DNA from: JADHMP01 sp964386915
GTDB lineage: Bacteria; Bacteroidota; Bacteroidia; Flavobacteriales; Flavobacteriaceae
Reading direction: 5' to 3'
Assembly (NCBI GenBank): GCA_964386915.1
Contig: CAYLUQ010000007.1
Span: 51,707-115,706 of the forward strand
Length of the DNA: 64,000 bases
Under the pieces are notes generated by a model. That model did no database searches and was not told the DNA's origin. It saw nothing but the letters and a program-made list of their open reading frames with translations. Positions 8,512 through 17,834 of the stretch are shown here, piece by piece. A program made the translations under genes and the position numbers. Numbering within the stretch: the first letter of the stretch is position 1; each line of letters begins with the position of its first letter.

Positions 8512-10140
8512 ATGGATTTAGAACAGCGAAAAAACGAGGATTTTGTAAAATTGGCCTTTTCCAAAATCCAGCATCTAGAAAGAACCGCAAAATTAGGCGG
8601 GGGGAAAGCCCGTTTAGAAAAAATGAAACAAGAGGGAAAGCTAACCGCTCGTGAACGGGTAGACTATCTACTTGACGAGCAAGCTGAACAATTTGAAATT
8701 GGTGTATTGGCAGGCACCGACTGCTATGAAGAATTCGGAGGATGTCCCGCCGGAGGTGTGGTGGTTGTGTTGGGTCAAATTGCCGGACAATGGTGCGTTG
8801 TGGTGGCCAATGACGCTAGTGTTAAGGCTGGAGCTTGGTTTCCTATCACCACTAAGAAAAACTTGCGTGCGCAAGAAATTGCTCTTGAAAATAAAATACC
8901 CATTATTTATCTAGTGGACAGTGCCGGTATTTTTTTGCCGCTTCAAAATGAACTTTTTGCCGATAAAGATTTTTTTGGACGCATTTTTAGAAATAACGCC
9001 CAAATGAGTGCCGAGGGTGTTGTACAAATAGCTGCTGTTATGGGAAGCTGTGTGGCTGGTGGTGCCTATTTACCGGTGATGTCTGACGAAGTGATTATGG
9101 TCGATCAATCTAGTAGCATTTTCTTAGCCGGAAGCTATTTGGTTAAAGCCGCCATTGGAGAAAATATAGACAACGAAACTTTGGGAGGAGCCTCCACCCA
9201 TACCGAAATTAGTGGCGTGGCAGACTATAAAGCCAAAAATGATGAGGACGCCCTAGACCGCATTAAAGAACTGGTCAAAGGTTTAGGGGTTAGTCCAAAA
9301 GCAGGCTTTAATCGAATTACGCCTCAACAACCCCAAAAGCCGATAGAAGAAATTTGCGGTATACTCCCAAAAACCCGAAACGAACCCTATGACACCCACG
9401 AATTGCTCCACCATTTGGTGGATGAAAATTCGCTTAAAGAATACAAACCTGACTATGGAAAGACAATCCTAACGGCCTATGCACGCATTGATGGGTGGTC
9501 AGTTGGCATAGTGGCCAATCAACGGAAAATCATAAAAAACAAAAAAGGGCAAATGCAGTTTGGTGGTGTCATCTATAGCGATAGCGCAGATAAAGCCACT
9601 CGCTTTATTGCCAATTGTAACCAAAGAAAAATTCCCTTGGTGTTTTTGCACGATGTGACAGGATTTATGGTGGGAAGTGATGCCGAACATGGTGGTATTA
9701 TTAAAGACGGAGCCAAAATGGTGAATGCCGTAGCCAATTCGGTGGTGCCCAAATTTTCTGTAGTGGTTGGAAATTCATATGGAGCAGGAAACTATGCCAT
9801 GTGTGGCAAAGCATTTGACCCACGCCTAATGCTTTGTTGGCCTACGTCAAAAATTGCCGTTATGGGGGGTGAACAAGCCGGTAAGGTATTGCTACAAATT
9901 CAAAAATCTACTGCTAAGAAAAAAGGCAAAAAACTCTCACAAGAGGAAGAAGAAGCCTTATTACAAAAAATTCAAGGGCAATATGATGCGCAAACCACCC
10001 CCGTTTATGCTGCTGCACGTTTGTGGGTAGACGCTGTCATTGACCCTTGCCAAACTAGAGCTTGGATTAGTATGGGAATAGCTGTGGCAAACCACGCCCC
10101 TATTGAAAAAAAGTTTTCAATGGGACTCCTACAGGTCTAA
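8512..10140 (+). CDS. Acyl-CoA carboxylase, carboxyltransferase (beta) subunit
   Basis: The 542-residue protein is a biotin-dependent carboxyltransferase: it moves the carboxyl group from carboxybiotin to an acyl-CoA. Visible are the N-terminal GGGKARLEKMKQEGKLTARERVDYLLD, the first crotonase-like half with GSCVAGGAYLPVMSDE, and the second with MVNAVANSVVPKFSVVVGNSYGAGNYAMCGKAFDPRLMLCWP. These are characteristic of the methylcrotonyl-/propionyl-CoA carboxylase beta family; I cannot decide the acyl substrate. No biotin carboxylase/carrier subunit is adjacent. It converges with menE with a 12-base 3' overlap. Confidence 0.9.
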   Translation: MDLEQRKNEDFVKLAFSKIQHLERTAKLGGGKARLEKMKQEGKLTARERVDYLLDEQAEQFEIGVLAGTDCYEEFGGCPAGGVVVVLGQIAGQWCVVVANDASVKAGAWFPITTKKNLRAQEIALENKIPIIYLVDSAGIFLPLQNELFADKDFFGRIFRNNAQMSAEGVVQIAAVMGSCVAGGAYLPVMSDEVIMVDQSSSIFLAGSYLVKAAIGENIDNETLGGASTHTEISGVADYKAKNDEDALDRIKELVKGLGVSPKAGFNRITPQQPQKPIEEICGILPKTRNEPYDTHELLHHLVDENSLKEYKPDYGKTILTAYARIDGWSVGIVANQRKIIKNKKGQMQFGGVIYSDSADKATRFIANCNQRKIPLVFLHDVTGFMVGSDAEHGGIIKDGAKMVNAVANSVVPKFSVVVGNSYGAGNYAMCGKAFDPRLMLCWPTSKIAVMGGEQAGKVLLQIQKSTAKKKGKKLSQEEEEALLQKIQGQYDAQTTPVYAAARLWVDAVIDPCQTRAWISMGIAVANHAPIEKKFSMGLLQV

Positions 10141-11220
10141 GCGCTTTACAAAGGTAGATTTCAAGACTTTTTGTCGTTTAATTTTACCACTAAAAGTCCG
10201 CTTAAATCGATCATAAACCAAGATGGCTTTAGGACGTTCAATTTTAGTTAAATCAGGATGTGTCTTGAGAATATTTCCCAGTTTATCCAATTCAAATTCT
10301 TGATCGCTTTCTAATGCCAAAACAACCTCTTCACCCAATACTTCATGTGGCAGTGAGCCTACAAAAAAATGGGTGGGAAAACTTGAGGACAATTTCATCT
10401 CAATTTGTTCGGGCTGTAGTTTGACTCCACCTGTATTGATTACATTATCGATACGTCCTAGCAGTCGAAATTGAGTTTTGCTTAATATTTCAACGTTGTC
10501 ATTTGTTACTAAATTTTGAATAGAAAGATGGGGAGCATTTATAACCATACACCCTCTATTATCTTGGGCTATGGAAAATTTAGGCAATAGCGTAAATTCC
10601 GAAATAGGATCTTCTATGCGTCTAAAAGCAATATGAGAAAGGGTTTCTGTCATGCCATAGGTTTCAAAAACATTGCCGGGTAATTCCATAAGGGCCTCTC
10701 TCAGGGGCTTTGAAATGACACCACCACCCACTATTAAAGTATCAATTTGAGCTAAACGTCCTAGCGAATTCCAGGCTTGCATGGGGGTCATGGCAGCAAA
10801 GTGATAGCGCTTTTTTAAATTGGTCATGGGACGACTACTAGGAGAAACCATATCTAATGAAAAACCTAAAAACAGGGCTCGAATTAGCATCATTTTACCG
10901 GCAATAAAATTGGCAGGCAAACAATGAAGCGCTCGGTCTCCTACTCCAACTTTAAAAAAATCTCCCGTAAGCAATGCTGAATTAATCAGGGCTTGCTTTT
11001 CAAATTTCATGCGCTTAGGCTGAGAGGTTGTGCCTGAGGTTTCTATCCATATAGTGGGAGATGGACTTAGCCAGTCCATTAAAAAATCACCCATGAATTG
11101 TTCAAATTGATCGCCTTCTTTAATAAAACTTAGCGCAACCATTTTAAGCTCTTCTCGTGAGTAATGAAACCCGTTTAGTTTAAAGCGATTGTGAATTTTC
11201 GTAAAATCTGGTGTAGTCAT
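10129..11220 (-). CDS. menE: 2-succinylbenzoate--CoA ligase (MenE-type AMP-binding enzyme)
   Basis: The enzyme activates o-succinylbenzoate to its CoA thioester in menaquinone synthesis. The 363-residue protein is shorter than most acyl-CoA synthetases, as seen for MenE of Bacteroidota. Motifs: phosphate loop IETSGTTSQPKRMKF, VFETYGMTETLSHIA (A5), the hinge region RIDNVINTGGVKLQPEQIE (A8) and the late catalytic Lys in FSGKIKRQKV. It is the last gene of the men operon, starting immediately after the CPBP gene. Context makes MenE much more likely than another ligase. Confidence 0.9.
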   Translation of the reverse strand: MTTPDFTKIHNRFKLNGFHYSREELKMVALSFIKEGDQFEQFMGDFLMDWLSPSPTIWIETSGTTSQPKRMKFEKQALINSALLTGDFFKVGVGDRALHCLPANFIAGKMMLIRALFLGFSLDMVSPSSRPMTNLKKRYHFAAMTPMQAWNSLGRLAQIDTLIVGGGVISKPLREALMELPGNVFETYGMTETLSHIAFRRIEDPISEFTLLPKFSIAQDNRGCMVINAPHLSIQNLVTNDNVEILSKTQFRLLGRIDNVINTGGVKLQPEQIEMKLSSSFPTHFFVGSLPHEVLGEEVVLALESDQEFELDKLGNILKTHPDLTKIERPKAILVYDRFKRTFSGKIKRQKVLKSTFVKRLDL

Positions 11221-12126
11221 TTAAATTGATTTTGTGAGGTTAGTAACCCAATTTTTCCAGCCATATTTTTTGGATAGTATGAGAAGAAATAAGGGATAAA
11301 AAATCAAACCGGATAAAAGCATTTCAGCTGTTAATTCGGGTTCTGCAGTAGCTATCCACAGCGAATCGGTTTGAAAGGCTGTCCAGTTGGACGTTACCAA
11401 TAGAGCTGTAAATAAATTATTGGCTGCATGAAAGCCTAAAGTGAGCTCTACCCCTTCATCCAGTAGGGTGATGAGACCTAAAAAAAAGCCCGTGCCAATA
11501 TAATATACGAGGATACCAGCCCCCAACTTTTCAACTTCTGGGTTAAAAAAATGCAAGCTGCCAAAGAGCACCGACGTCAAGATCAAAGGCATCCATCTAT
11601 TGTGGGTGAGGGAAGCAAAACCTTGTAACAGATAGCCCCTAAAAATAAGTTCTTCTACACTGGTTTGAATGGGAATTAACAAAAGACCAAGGAAGACCAA
11701 AAGGAAAAAAGATTGAGCATTAAAATTCCACTGATAATCTTCTGGTGAGAAATAGATATCCAATAAAACCACCAAGACAGTCAAGCCACCCCAAACCAAA
11801 AAAGAAAATGAGATGCGCTTCCAATCTATTTTTTGTCTAGAGGTAGTGATTGAGGTTAAGGATCTTTCATGCAGTTTTTTAACGACCAACCAAAGTCCCA
11901 AAAAAGAAATGACAAAGGGAAGCATCAAAAGCACCAATTGCAAGTTTTTATTTAAACCCCTGATTATTTCCATAGGGTCTTGTGTAGCTGCCAATCCGGA
12001 GGCATCCTCTAGAATGGCTAAACTCAAAGGAATTTGCCCCACAACATTAAATAAAATCACAATCAAAGAACCTAGAAGGTACATCCAAAAGGGATTTTTA
12101 TATGGCTTTACTTGTTCTAAAAACAT
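11221..12126 (-). CDS. CPBP-family intramembrane glutamic/metalloprotease
   Basis: The 301-residue protein has about eight hydrophobic segments and the three CPBP (Abi/CAAX protease) motifs: EELIFRGYLLQG, SVLFGSLHFFNPE with its conserved His, and GFHAANNLF. Relatives include eukaryotic Rce1 and bacterial proteins involved in bacteriocin self-immunity or protein processing; the substrate here is unknown. It sits between menC and menE with 0-3 base spacing, so it is co-expressed with menaquinone genes, though no direct enzymatic role in that pathway follows. A small-membrane or quinone-related role is only a guess. Confidence 0.87.
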   Translation of the reverse strand: MFLEQVKPYKNPFWMYLLGSLIVILFNVVGQIPLSLAILEDASGLAATQDPMEIIRGLNKNLQLVLLMLPFVISFLGLWLVVKKLHERSLTSITTSRQKIDWKRISFSFLVWGGLTVLVVLLDIYFSPEDYQWNFNAQSFFLLVFLGLLLIPIQTSVEELIFRGYLLQGFASLTHNRWMPLILTSVLFGSLHFFNPEVEKLGAGILVYYIGTGFFLGLITLLDEGVELTLGFHAANNLFTALLVTSNWTAFQTDSLWIATAEPELTAEMLLSGLIFYPLFLLILSKKYGWKNWVTNLTKSI

Positions 12127-12129
12127 ATT

Positions 12130-13158
12130 TTAAAAAGGTATGGGCCAAAGGCCATTTTTTTGAATTGAGAGCTTTCCTGCCGCCACTTGAAGCGGCAATT
12201 GAATATTATTCGTAAACAAAGAACCCGTGCCCAAGCCTTGGGGCCCATTTGGTTGTAAACAAAACGTCCATTGGGCAATGGCATTCAATCCAATATTACT
12301 TTCTAAGGCACTTGTAACCCACCAGTCAATATTTTGTTTTGCTGCTATGGCAATCCATTCTTCGGTTGCTTTAAAACCCCCTAATAAACTGGGCTTCAAG
12401 ATAAGGAATTGCGGTTTGATCATATTGAGCAATGTTTCTTTTTTATCGGTTTTATAAACCCCAATTAATTCTTCATCTAGTGCAATAGGCACTGGCGTTT
12501 GAGCACATAATCGAGCCATATCCTCCCATTGATTTGCAGCTATTGGTTGTTCAATGGAGTGAATAGCAAAAGTGCTTAAACGGTTTAATTTTTCAAGTGC
12601 CTCATGGGCACTAAAAGCACCATTTGCATCTACTCTTAGCAATAAATCTTGTGGTGAAAATAGAGTGCGAATCCACTTTAAAAGCGCCAATTCTTCTTCA
12701 AAGTCTAGGGCTCCAATTTTAAGTTTTAGGCAACGAAATCCCTTGTCCAACAGGCTGCTGATTTGGTCTTTCATAAATTTTTTATCTCCCATCCAAACAA
12801 GTCCATTAATAGACAACGGGGCATTGCCTTGAGAAAAGGCAGAAGGATAAAGTTCCCACCATTGTGGGGCCGCTAAACTGGCTATAGCTGTTTCAAAACC
12901 CATTTTGATAGCAGGCCAAGATAGTAGGTCGGGTAATTGCTGGGTCTTAGCAAAAGTAACGGCTATTTGATTAAGTTTTGATTGAAAATTGGGTTGAGCG
13001 TCTGGGCTCAGTCCCTGAATAAGGCTACATTCACCTACACCCATTTTGTCAGCCTCTCGCAAAACAATAAACCAACTGTCTTTATGGGTTAAAACCCCTC
13101 TTGACGTGCCGCTGGGACGCTTAAATTGTAGTCGATGCTTTTTTATTGTAACCTCCAT
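12130..13158 (-). CDS. menC: o-Succinylbenzoate synthase
   Basis: An enolase-superfamily enzyme dehydrating SHCHC to o-succinylbenzoate. In the 342-residue protein the expected barrel residues are visible in order: Lys pair in CLKLKIGALDFEEEL, metal ligands in RVDANGAF, SIEQPI and IALDEE, and the opposite Lys in FLILKPSLLGGF. The N-terminal capping domain starts with MEVTIKKHRLQFKRPSGTSRGVL. Its last base touches the first base of menA (13158), indicating translational coupling. The neighbouring men genes decide between OSB synthase and the similar dipeptide epimerases. Confidence 0.92.
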   Translation of the reverse strand: MEVTIKKHRLQFKRPSGTSRGVLTHKDSWFIVLREADKMGVGECSLIQGLSPDAQPNFQSKLNQIAVTFAKTQQLPDLLSWPAIKMGFETAIASLAAPQWWELYPSAFSQGNAPLSINGLVWMGDKKFMKDQISSLLDKGFRCLKLKIGALDFEEELALLKWIRTLFSPQDLLLRVDANGAFSAHEALEKLNRLSTFAIHSIEQPIAANQWEDMARLCAQTPVPIALDEELIGVYKTDKKETLLNMIKPQFLILKPSLLGGFKATEEWIAIAAKQNIDWWVTSALESNIGLNAIAQWTFCLQPNGPQGLGTGSLFTNNIQLPLQVAAGKLSIQKNGLWPIPF

Positions 13159-14063
13159 TAGCTCAAATAAAAGGTAATAAAGCTTAACACTGAAAAGGCA
13201 AAAGTAGATAGGGCTAAGGTTTTTAACTCAGGATCTAAGGTCTTTGGGTTTTTGTTTCTGGAAACCCGAAAAAAATGAAGCCCTAATGGCCCAAGGGCCA
13301 GGAAAGGCAGCCAAAAATAAGTATAGGTTTCTTTTATGAAAACAATCAAAATAAGAGTCATAGCCGCAACAAGCAGGAGGTAGTGATAGCTTTTGGCTCG
13401 AGCTGGACCTAGCCAAACCACCATGGTTGTTTTTCCTACAGTAGCATCATTTTCACGATCGCGCATATTGTTTAAATTGAGAACTCCAACAGATAAAAAC
13501 CCAACAACAAGTGCCAACAAAACTACCTCTGAAGTAATGGTTTGGGTTTGCACAAAATAGGAGCCTAGAACGCTTAAAAGCCCAAAAAACAGAAACACAA
13601 AAAGATCACCAAGACCACTGTATCCATAGGCATTTTTTCCAACAGTGTAGGAAATAGCAGCCCAAACCGAGGCAAGACTTAAGAATAGAAAAACAATGAA
13701 ATAGGGAATAGAAGTCAAGCCAAAAGCTAAAAAGAGGGCCACAAAAGAAACAACAAGTGCCAGCAATGAAGTTAGAAGGATGCCTCTTTTCAATTCGGTA
13801 GGGGTGAGCAAACCTGCTTGAAGTGCCCTTTGAGGGCCTACTCGATTGGCATTGTCGGTTCCTTTAACACCATCTCCATAGTCATTGGCAAAATTGGAAA
13901 TGATTTGAAACAATATGGCAGTAGTAAGCATTAAATAAAACAGCACCCAAGAAAACCGAGGATGCGAAAGGCTGTATCCATTTCCAACTAAAATGCCTGA
14001 TATGGAAAGAGGAAGTGTTCTGAGCCGAGCAGCCTGCAACCAAACCCGAGCTTTATTAGTCAT
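13158..14063 (-). CDS. menA: 1,4-dihydroxy-2-naphthoate polyprenyltransferase
   Basis: The 301-residue UbiA-family membrane protein attaches the isoprenoid tail to DHNA, yielding demethylmenaquinone. The two Asp-rich motifs that bind Mg-diphosphate are visible: NFANDYGDGVKGTDNANRVG and NNMRDRENDATVGKTTMVVWLG, the second with the MenA-typical KTTMVV pattern. About eight or nine hydrophobic helices are present. It lies 2 bases after menB and overlaps menC by one base. Confidence 0.95.
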   Translation of the reverse strand: MTNKARVWLQAARLRTLPLSISGILVGNGYSLSHPRFSWVLFYLMLTTAILFQIISNFANDYGDGVKGTDNANRVGPQRALQAGLLTPTELKRGILLTSLLALVVSFVALFLAFGLTSIPYFIVFLFLSLASVWAAISYTVGKNAYGYSGLGDLFVFLFFGLLSVLGSYFVQTQTITSEVVLLALVVGFLSVGVLNLNNMRDRENDATVGKTTMVVWLGPARAKSYHYLLLVAAMTLILIVFIKETYTYFWLPFLALGPLGLHFFRVSRNKNPKTLDPELKTLALSTFAFSVLSFITFYLS

Positions 14064-14065
14064 GC

Positions 14066-14881
14066 TTAGGGAAACTTTGGATATTTCTTAAAATCTGGTG
14101 CTCTTTTTTCTAAAAATGCTTTTTTACCTTCTTGGGCTTCCTCCATGAGATAATACATTAAGGTAGCATCTCCGGCCAATTGCATCAAGCCGTGTTGGCC
14201 GTCTAACTCTGCATTGAGTGAACGTTTAATCATACGCAAGGCTAAAGGACTGCGTTGTTGCATAATTTGACACCATTCCATTACGGTGTCTTCCAGTTGA
14301 TCTAAGGGCACTACTTTGTTAACCAAGCCCATTTCCAAGGCTTCTTGAGCGGAATATTGTTGGCATAAAAACCAAATTTCTCTAGCCTTTTTTTGCCCTA
14401 CATGACGAGCTAAATAGGAAGAGCCAAAGCCCCCATCAAAGCTGCCAACCTTAGGACCTGTTTGACCAAAAATAGCATTCTCACTGGCAATGGTCAAATC
14501 GCAAACCACATGCAAAACGTGTCCGCCACCAATGGCATATCCATTCACCATAGCAATAACAGGTTTGGGTAATTCGCGAATGCGTTTATGAAGGTCTAAC
14601 ACATTCAAACGGGGCACCCCATCTTCCCCAACATAACCTCCAATTCCTTTCACATTTTGATCTCCACCACTACAAAAGGCTTTGTCGCCAATTCCGGTAA
14701 AAACCACTACATCGATATCATTGCGCTCTCTACAAATTTCCATAGCCTCAAGCATTTGAATATTGGTTTCAGGGCGAAAGGCATTGTAAACTTCCGGACG
14801 GTTGATGGTGATTTTTGCTACTCCTTCACAAAATTCAAAAAGGATGTCACTGTATGTGGCAATAGTTTCCCAATTTCTCAT
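14066..14881 (-). CDS. menB: 1,4-dihydroxy-2-naphthoyl-CoA synthase
   Basis: A crotonase-family enzyme that closes the second ring of o-succinylbenzoyl-CoA. The 271-residue protein shows VAKITINRPEVYNAFRPET, the oxyanion region GIGDKAFCSGGDQNVKG, GYAIGGGHVLHVVCDLTIA, FGQTGPKVGSFDGGFG and the C-terminal EKRAPDFKKYP, all MenB hallmarks that separate it from general enoyl-CoA hydratases. An 89-base gap upstream separates it from menD, room for an internal promoter (a CTAATTTG box lies there, one base off consensus). Confidence 0.96.
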   Translation of the reverse strand: MRNWETIATYSDILFEFCEGVAKITINRPEVYNAFRPETNIQMLEAMEICRERNDIDVVVFTGIGDKAFCSGGDQNVKGIGGYVGEDGVPRLNVLDLHKRIRELPKPVIAMVNGYAIGGGHVLHVVCDLTIASENAIFGQTGPKVGSFDGGFGSSYLARHVGQKKAREIWFLCQQYSAQEALEMGLVNKVVPLDQLEDTVMEWCQIMQQRSPLALRMIKRSLNAELDGQHGLMQLAGDATLMYYLMEEAQEGKKAFLEKRAPDFKKYPKFP

Positions 14882-14970
14882 GTCGAATTTTTTGTAAAAA
14901 TACTGATTTCTTCTCGGCTTTTAACTACAAATTAGAAAAGAGAACCCTTCGTTAAACACGCTTTTTAAAG

Positions 14971-16758
14971 CTAGAGCATCGCTTTAAAATAGTCTAACAA
15001 TACCTTGTCATTTTGTTGTCTTGGCGTTTGCACTTCTAAAATTGTGGGGCGCTTGGAGGACTTCATAAATCGAGAGAACTTGCGTTTTAAACTCCACATA
15101 GAGGAGGCTTTGAGATATCTAAATCCAAAGGCTTTAGCAACATCTTTGGCCTCTCTTTGGTGAATGGTTTCAAAATAGCGATCATAGTGGGGGGTGTCTT
15201 TTTGCCCCGGTAAGATTCTAAAAATACCTCCGCCCTGGTTGTTAACTAATAAAATTTTAAAGCTAGGAGGAATGTAGTTATTCCAGAGACCGTTTATATC
15301 ATAGAAAAAACTTAAGTCACCCGTAATGAATACAGTGGGAACTTTTGCCATAAGTGCAGCCCCAATAGCAGTTGCTGTACTGCCGTCTATGCCACTTGTG
15401 CCTCGATTACAGAAAAACTGAAGGTTTAGCGACCAGTCCATCAATTGCACGTAGCGAATGGCAGAACTGTTGGCAATTTGCAATTGGGTTTTGCTTTTGA
15501 GCTGTTGTGCTAAAAAATCAAAAACTTTTAAGTCGCTAAAAGGAATTTTATTGAGATAAGAACGTCCTTTTGTTTTATAGGCTGAATATAATCCTCTTAC
15601 CTCCTCTTGAAAACGACTTACAGAAGGGGCCTGCCTTGGATACAGTCCATGGAGAAAATCATTTGGCGTGCTTTTAATATGCTCAGACAAACAATAGTAG
15701 GTATTGTAGGCCTTTTTCACATCTACATGCCAATGTTTTTCAGGAGCCTGTTTCCTTAAAAACTGTTTGATTTTTTTGGACACGACCATTCCTCCAAGGG
15801 TCAATAACAGTTGGGGTTTAATCGAGTTGGCTACTTGTTCTTCAGCAAGTTCAAGAGGTGCCATGAGGGTGTCAATGGATCTAATCAGGTTGGGGTGGTG
15901 ACAGTTTGATGTAGTTTCAGTAAACACCACTACAGATGGATCTTCACAAAGCTGAGCCAATAAAGAGGAGGAAATAGTATCAGGTGCCATAACCCCTATT
16001 ATCACCCATTTTTTGGTTGCTTGATGCCATTCTTTTGCAAGCTGGTTCAGATTCTTTATCTCCTTTTTGGGAACTACTTTTTTAGGAGGCAGGGAAAGAG
16101 GTATGGCATTTTCAGTCATGCCATAGAGGGGCTCTTCTAGGGGAATATTGATATGAACCGGGCCTTTTCTTTCCTGGGCCAAGCTCAATACACGCGCCAT
16201 TTCCTTGGTGTTGTGATTTTGATTGTCCTTTTGAATTTGTGCTATTTCTTCTTGTGAAGGATTTGGCGGCAAGAGCTTTTGCATGGGATTTTGCAAAAGG
16301 GTATGGGTCGCATGACTCACATCAGGTTTCACATTGGACGCCCCTTCGAGGTGAGGTTCAAAAACACCCGTTTGTCGAATGGTTTGGCCATCACCAATAT
16401 CAATGCGGTGTGGCATTCTGTCGGCAGAAAGCACAACTAAGGGAATGTCACTGTAGAAAGCTTCTGCCACAGCAGGATAAAAATTTAAGAGGGCCGAGCC
16501 AGAAGTACATACCAAAGCAACCACCTGCCCTAATTGCTGCGCCATACCTAAGGCGAAAAAGGCAGCGGCTCGCTCGTCAACAATACTATAGGTCTCAAAA
16601 TATGGGTTACCTAAAAAACCATTGGTTAAAGGAGCATTTCGAGAGCCTGCGCAAATCACAATGTGTTTCACCTCAAAGTGCGCACAAAGTCTAACGGTGA
16701 GTTGCGCTATGGGAATGCTAGGATATGTTAGGGGAAGGTTCACTCCTTTCTTTTTCAT
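14971..16758 (-). CDS. menD: 2-succinyl-5-enolpyruvyl-6-hydroxy-3-cyclohexene-1-carboxylate synthase
   Basis: The thiamine-diphosphate enzyme condenses isochorismate with 2-oxoglutarate. The 595-residue protein has the MenD N-terminus (LTVRLCAHFEVKHIVICAGSRNAPLT, VDERAAAFFALGMAQ with the TPP-activating Glu) and a TPP motif GDLSFFYDINGLWN followed by LLVNNQGGGIFRIL, which is a MenD-specific pattern. It is 38 bases after menF. Length is at the upper end of the family. Confidence 0.95.
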   Translation of the reverse strand: MKKKGVNLPLTYPSIPIAQLTVRLCAHFEVKHIVICAGSRNAPLTNGFLGNPYFETYSIVDERAAAFFALGMAQQLGQVVALVCTSGSALLNFYPAVAEAFYSDIPLVVLSADRMPHRIDIGDGQTIRQTGVFEPHLEGASNVKPDVSHATHTLLQNPMQKLLPPNPSQEEIAQIQKDNQNHNTKEMARVLSLAQERKGPVHINIPLEEPLYGMTENAIPLSLPPKKVVPKKEIKNLNQLAKEWHQATKKWVIIGVMAPDTISSSLLAQLCEDPSVVVFTETTSNCHHPNLIRSIDTLMAPLELAEEQVANSIKPQLLLTLGGMVVSKKIKQFLRKQAPEKHWHVDVKKAYNTYYCLSEHIKSTPNDFLHGLYPRQAPSVSRFQEEVRGLYSAYKTKGRSYLNKIPFSDLKVFDFLAQQLKSKTQLQIANSSAIRYVQLMDWSLNLQFFCNRGTSGIDGSTATAIGAALMAKVPTVFITGDLSFFYDINGLWNNYIPPSFKILLVNNQGGGIFRILPGQKDTPHYDRYFETIHQREAKDVAKAFGFRYLKASSMWSLKRKFSRFMKSSKRPTILEVQTPRQQNDKVLLDYFKAML

Positions 16759-16796
16759 TTTATGCCCTACAAAACTACAAAGTCTTCAGCAACAAT

Positions 16797-17834
16797 TCAC
16801 AAAGCAGCTTGAAGTGTTTGGGCTTTGTGTTGGGTTTCTTCCCATTCCTTTTGGGGATTGCTCTCTGAGGTAATCCCTGCTCCAACAAAAAGGGTTAAGG
16901 CTTTTTCTTGATAAGAGGCGCAGCGTAGGTTGACAAAAAGCTGAGTGCTATGGGAAGAAAATGGTCCCAAAAACCCCGTATAATATGTTCTTGCATAGCC
17001 TTCTTCTTGCTGAATAAACTGAATGGCCTTGTCTTTAGGAATTCCTCCCACTGCAGGTGTTGGGTGTAATACATCTACCACCTTGCGCAAGGACATGCTA
17101 GCTTGTTCTCCCATAAGATCTGTACACAAATGGACTAAATTTCCCGCTTCCTTCGTATAGGGTTTTGATACCTTGAGCTGAGAAACTGAAAAATAGAGAC
17201 TTAAATCTTCTTTAATTTGAGTGGTGACTAGGGCTTGTTCTTTAATTTCTTTAGCGGACCATTTGTATTGACCGGTTTCGTTTTTGGGTTGTGTGGCTGC
17301 CAATGCCATGGTGTGAAATGTAGTTCCTTTTTGCGTTAACAACATTTCAGGAGAAGCCCCTAACCAGACACCTACTTTTGGATGATTCCACAAATAGACT
17401 AGAGCGTTGGGATAAAGATCTATTAGTCTTAAAAAAACCGAAGCAAAACTTCCGCCAAAAGGGATAGTAACAGGACGGGAAACAACCAGTTTTGAAACCT
17501 TTTCGTTTTTGATGACTTTTTGGGCTCGCTCCACCAAGTCAATAAAATGCAATTGATCGGCTTCGGGTTCCTCTAAATTTTGCACTCTAGAAGACGCTTG
17601 AAAACTAGGGATTAAATAGTCGGCTTTGTGCTTAGCTGGGATATAGGCTAAATATTCTTTTTTCTCAAAAGGGGCAAAAACAAACCCCGCTTCTGTTAAG
17701 TCTTTTGTCAAATGTAAAACCTTATCTTCTTGATAATACAAATGAATTTTATCGGCATTGGGTAATCGAAAAAACACAAAAGGCTTTTCCTGCTGCCACA
17801 ATTCATCCAAAGCTGAGGCAATCGTTTCCAACAA
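16797..17834 (-). CDS. menF: Isochorismate synthase
   Basis: A chorismate-utilising enzyme making isochorismate, the entry step of menaquinone synthesis. The 345-residue protein lacks most of the N-terminal extension of longer MenF/EntC proteins but has the catalytic core: KLVVSRPV, MALAATQPKN, LHPTPAVGGIPKDKA and EGYARTYYTGFLGP with the Mg-binding Glu, then VNLRCAS. Being next to menD argues for MenF rather than a siderophore EntC. It starts directly after the thioesterase gene stop. Confidence 0.92.
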   Translation of the reverse strand: MLETIASALDELWQQEKPFVFFRLPNADKIHLYYQEDKVLHLTKDLTEAGFVFAPFEKKEYLAYIPAKHKADYLIPSFQASSRVQNLEEPEADQLHFIDLVERAQKVIKNEKVSKLVVSRPVTIPFGGSFASVFLRLIDLYPNALVYLWNHPKVGVWLGASPEMLLTQKGTTFHTMALAATQPKNETGQYKWSAKEIKEQALVTTQIKEDLSLYFSVSQLKVSKPYTKEAGNLVHLCTDLMGEQASMSLRKVVDVLHPTPAVGGIPKDKAIQFIQQEEGYARTYYTGFLGPFSSHSTQLFVNLRCASYQEKALTLFVGAGITSESNPQKEWEETQHKAQTLQAAL

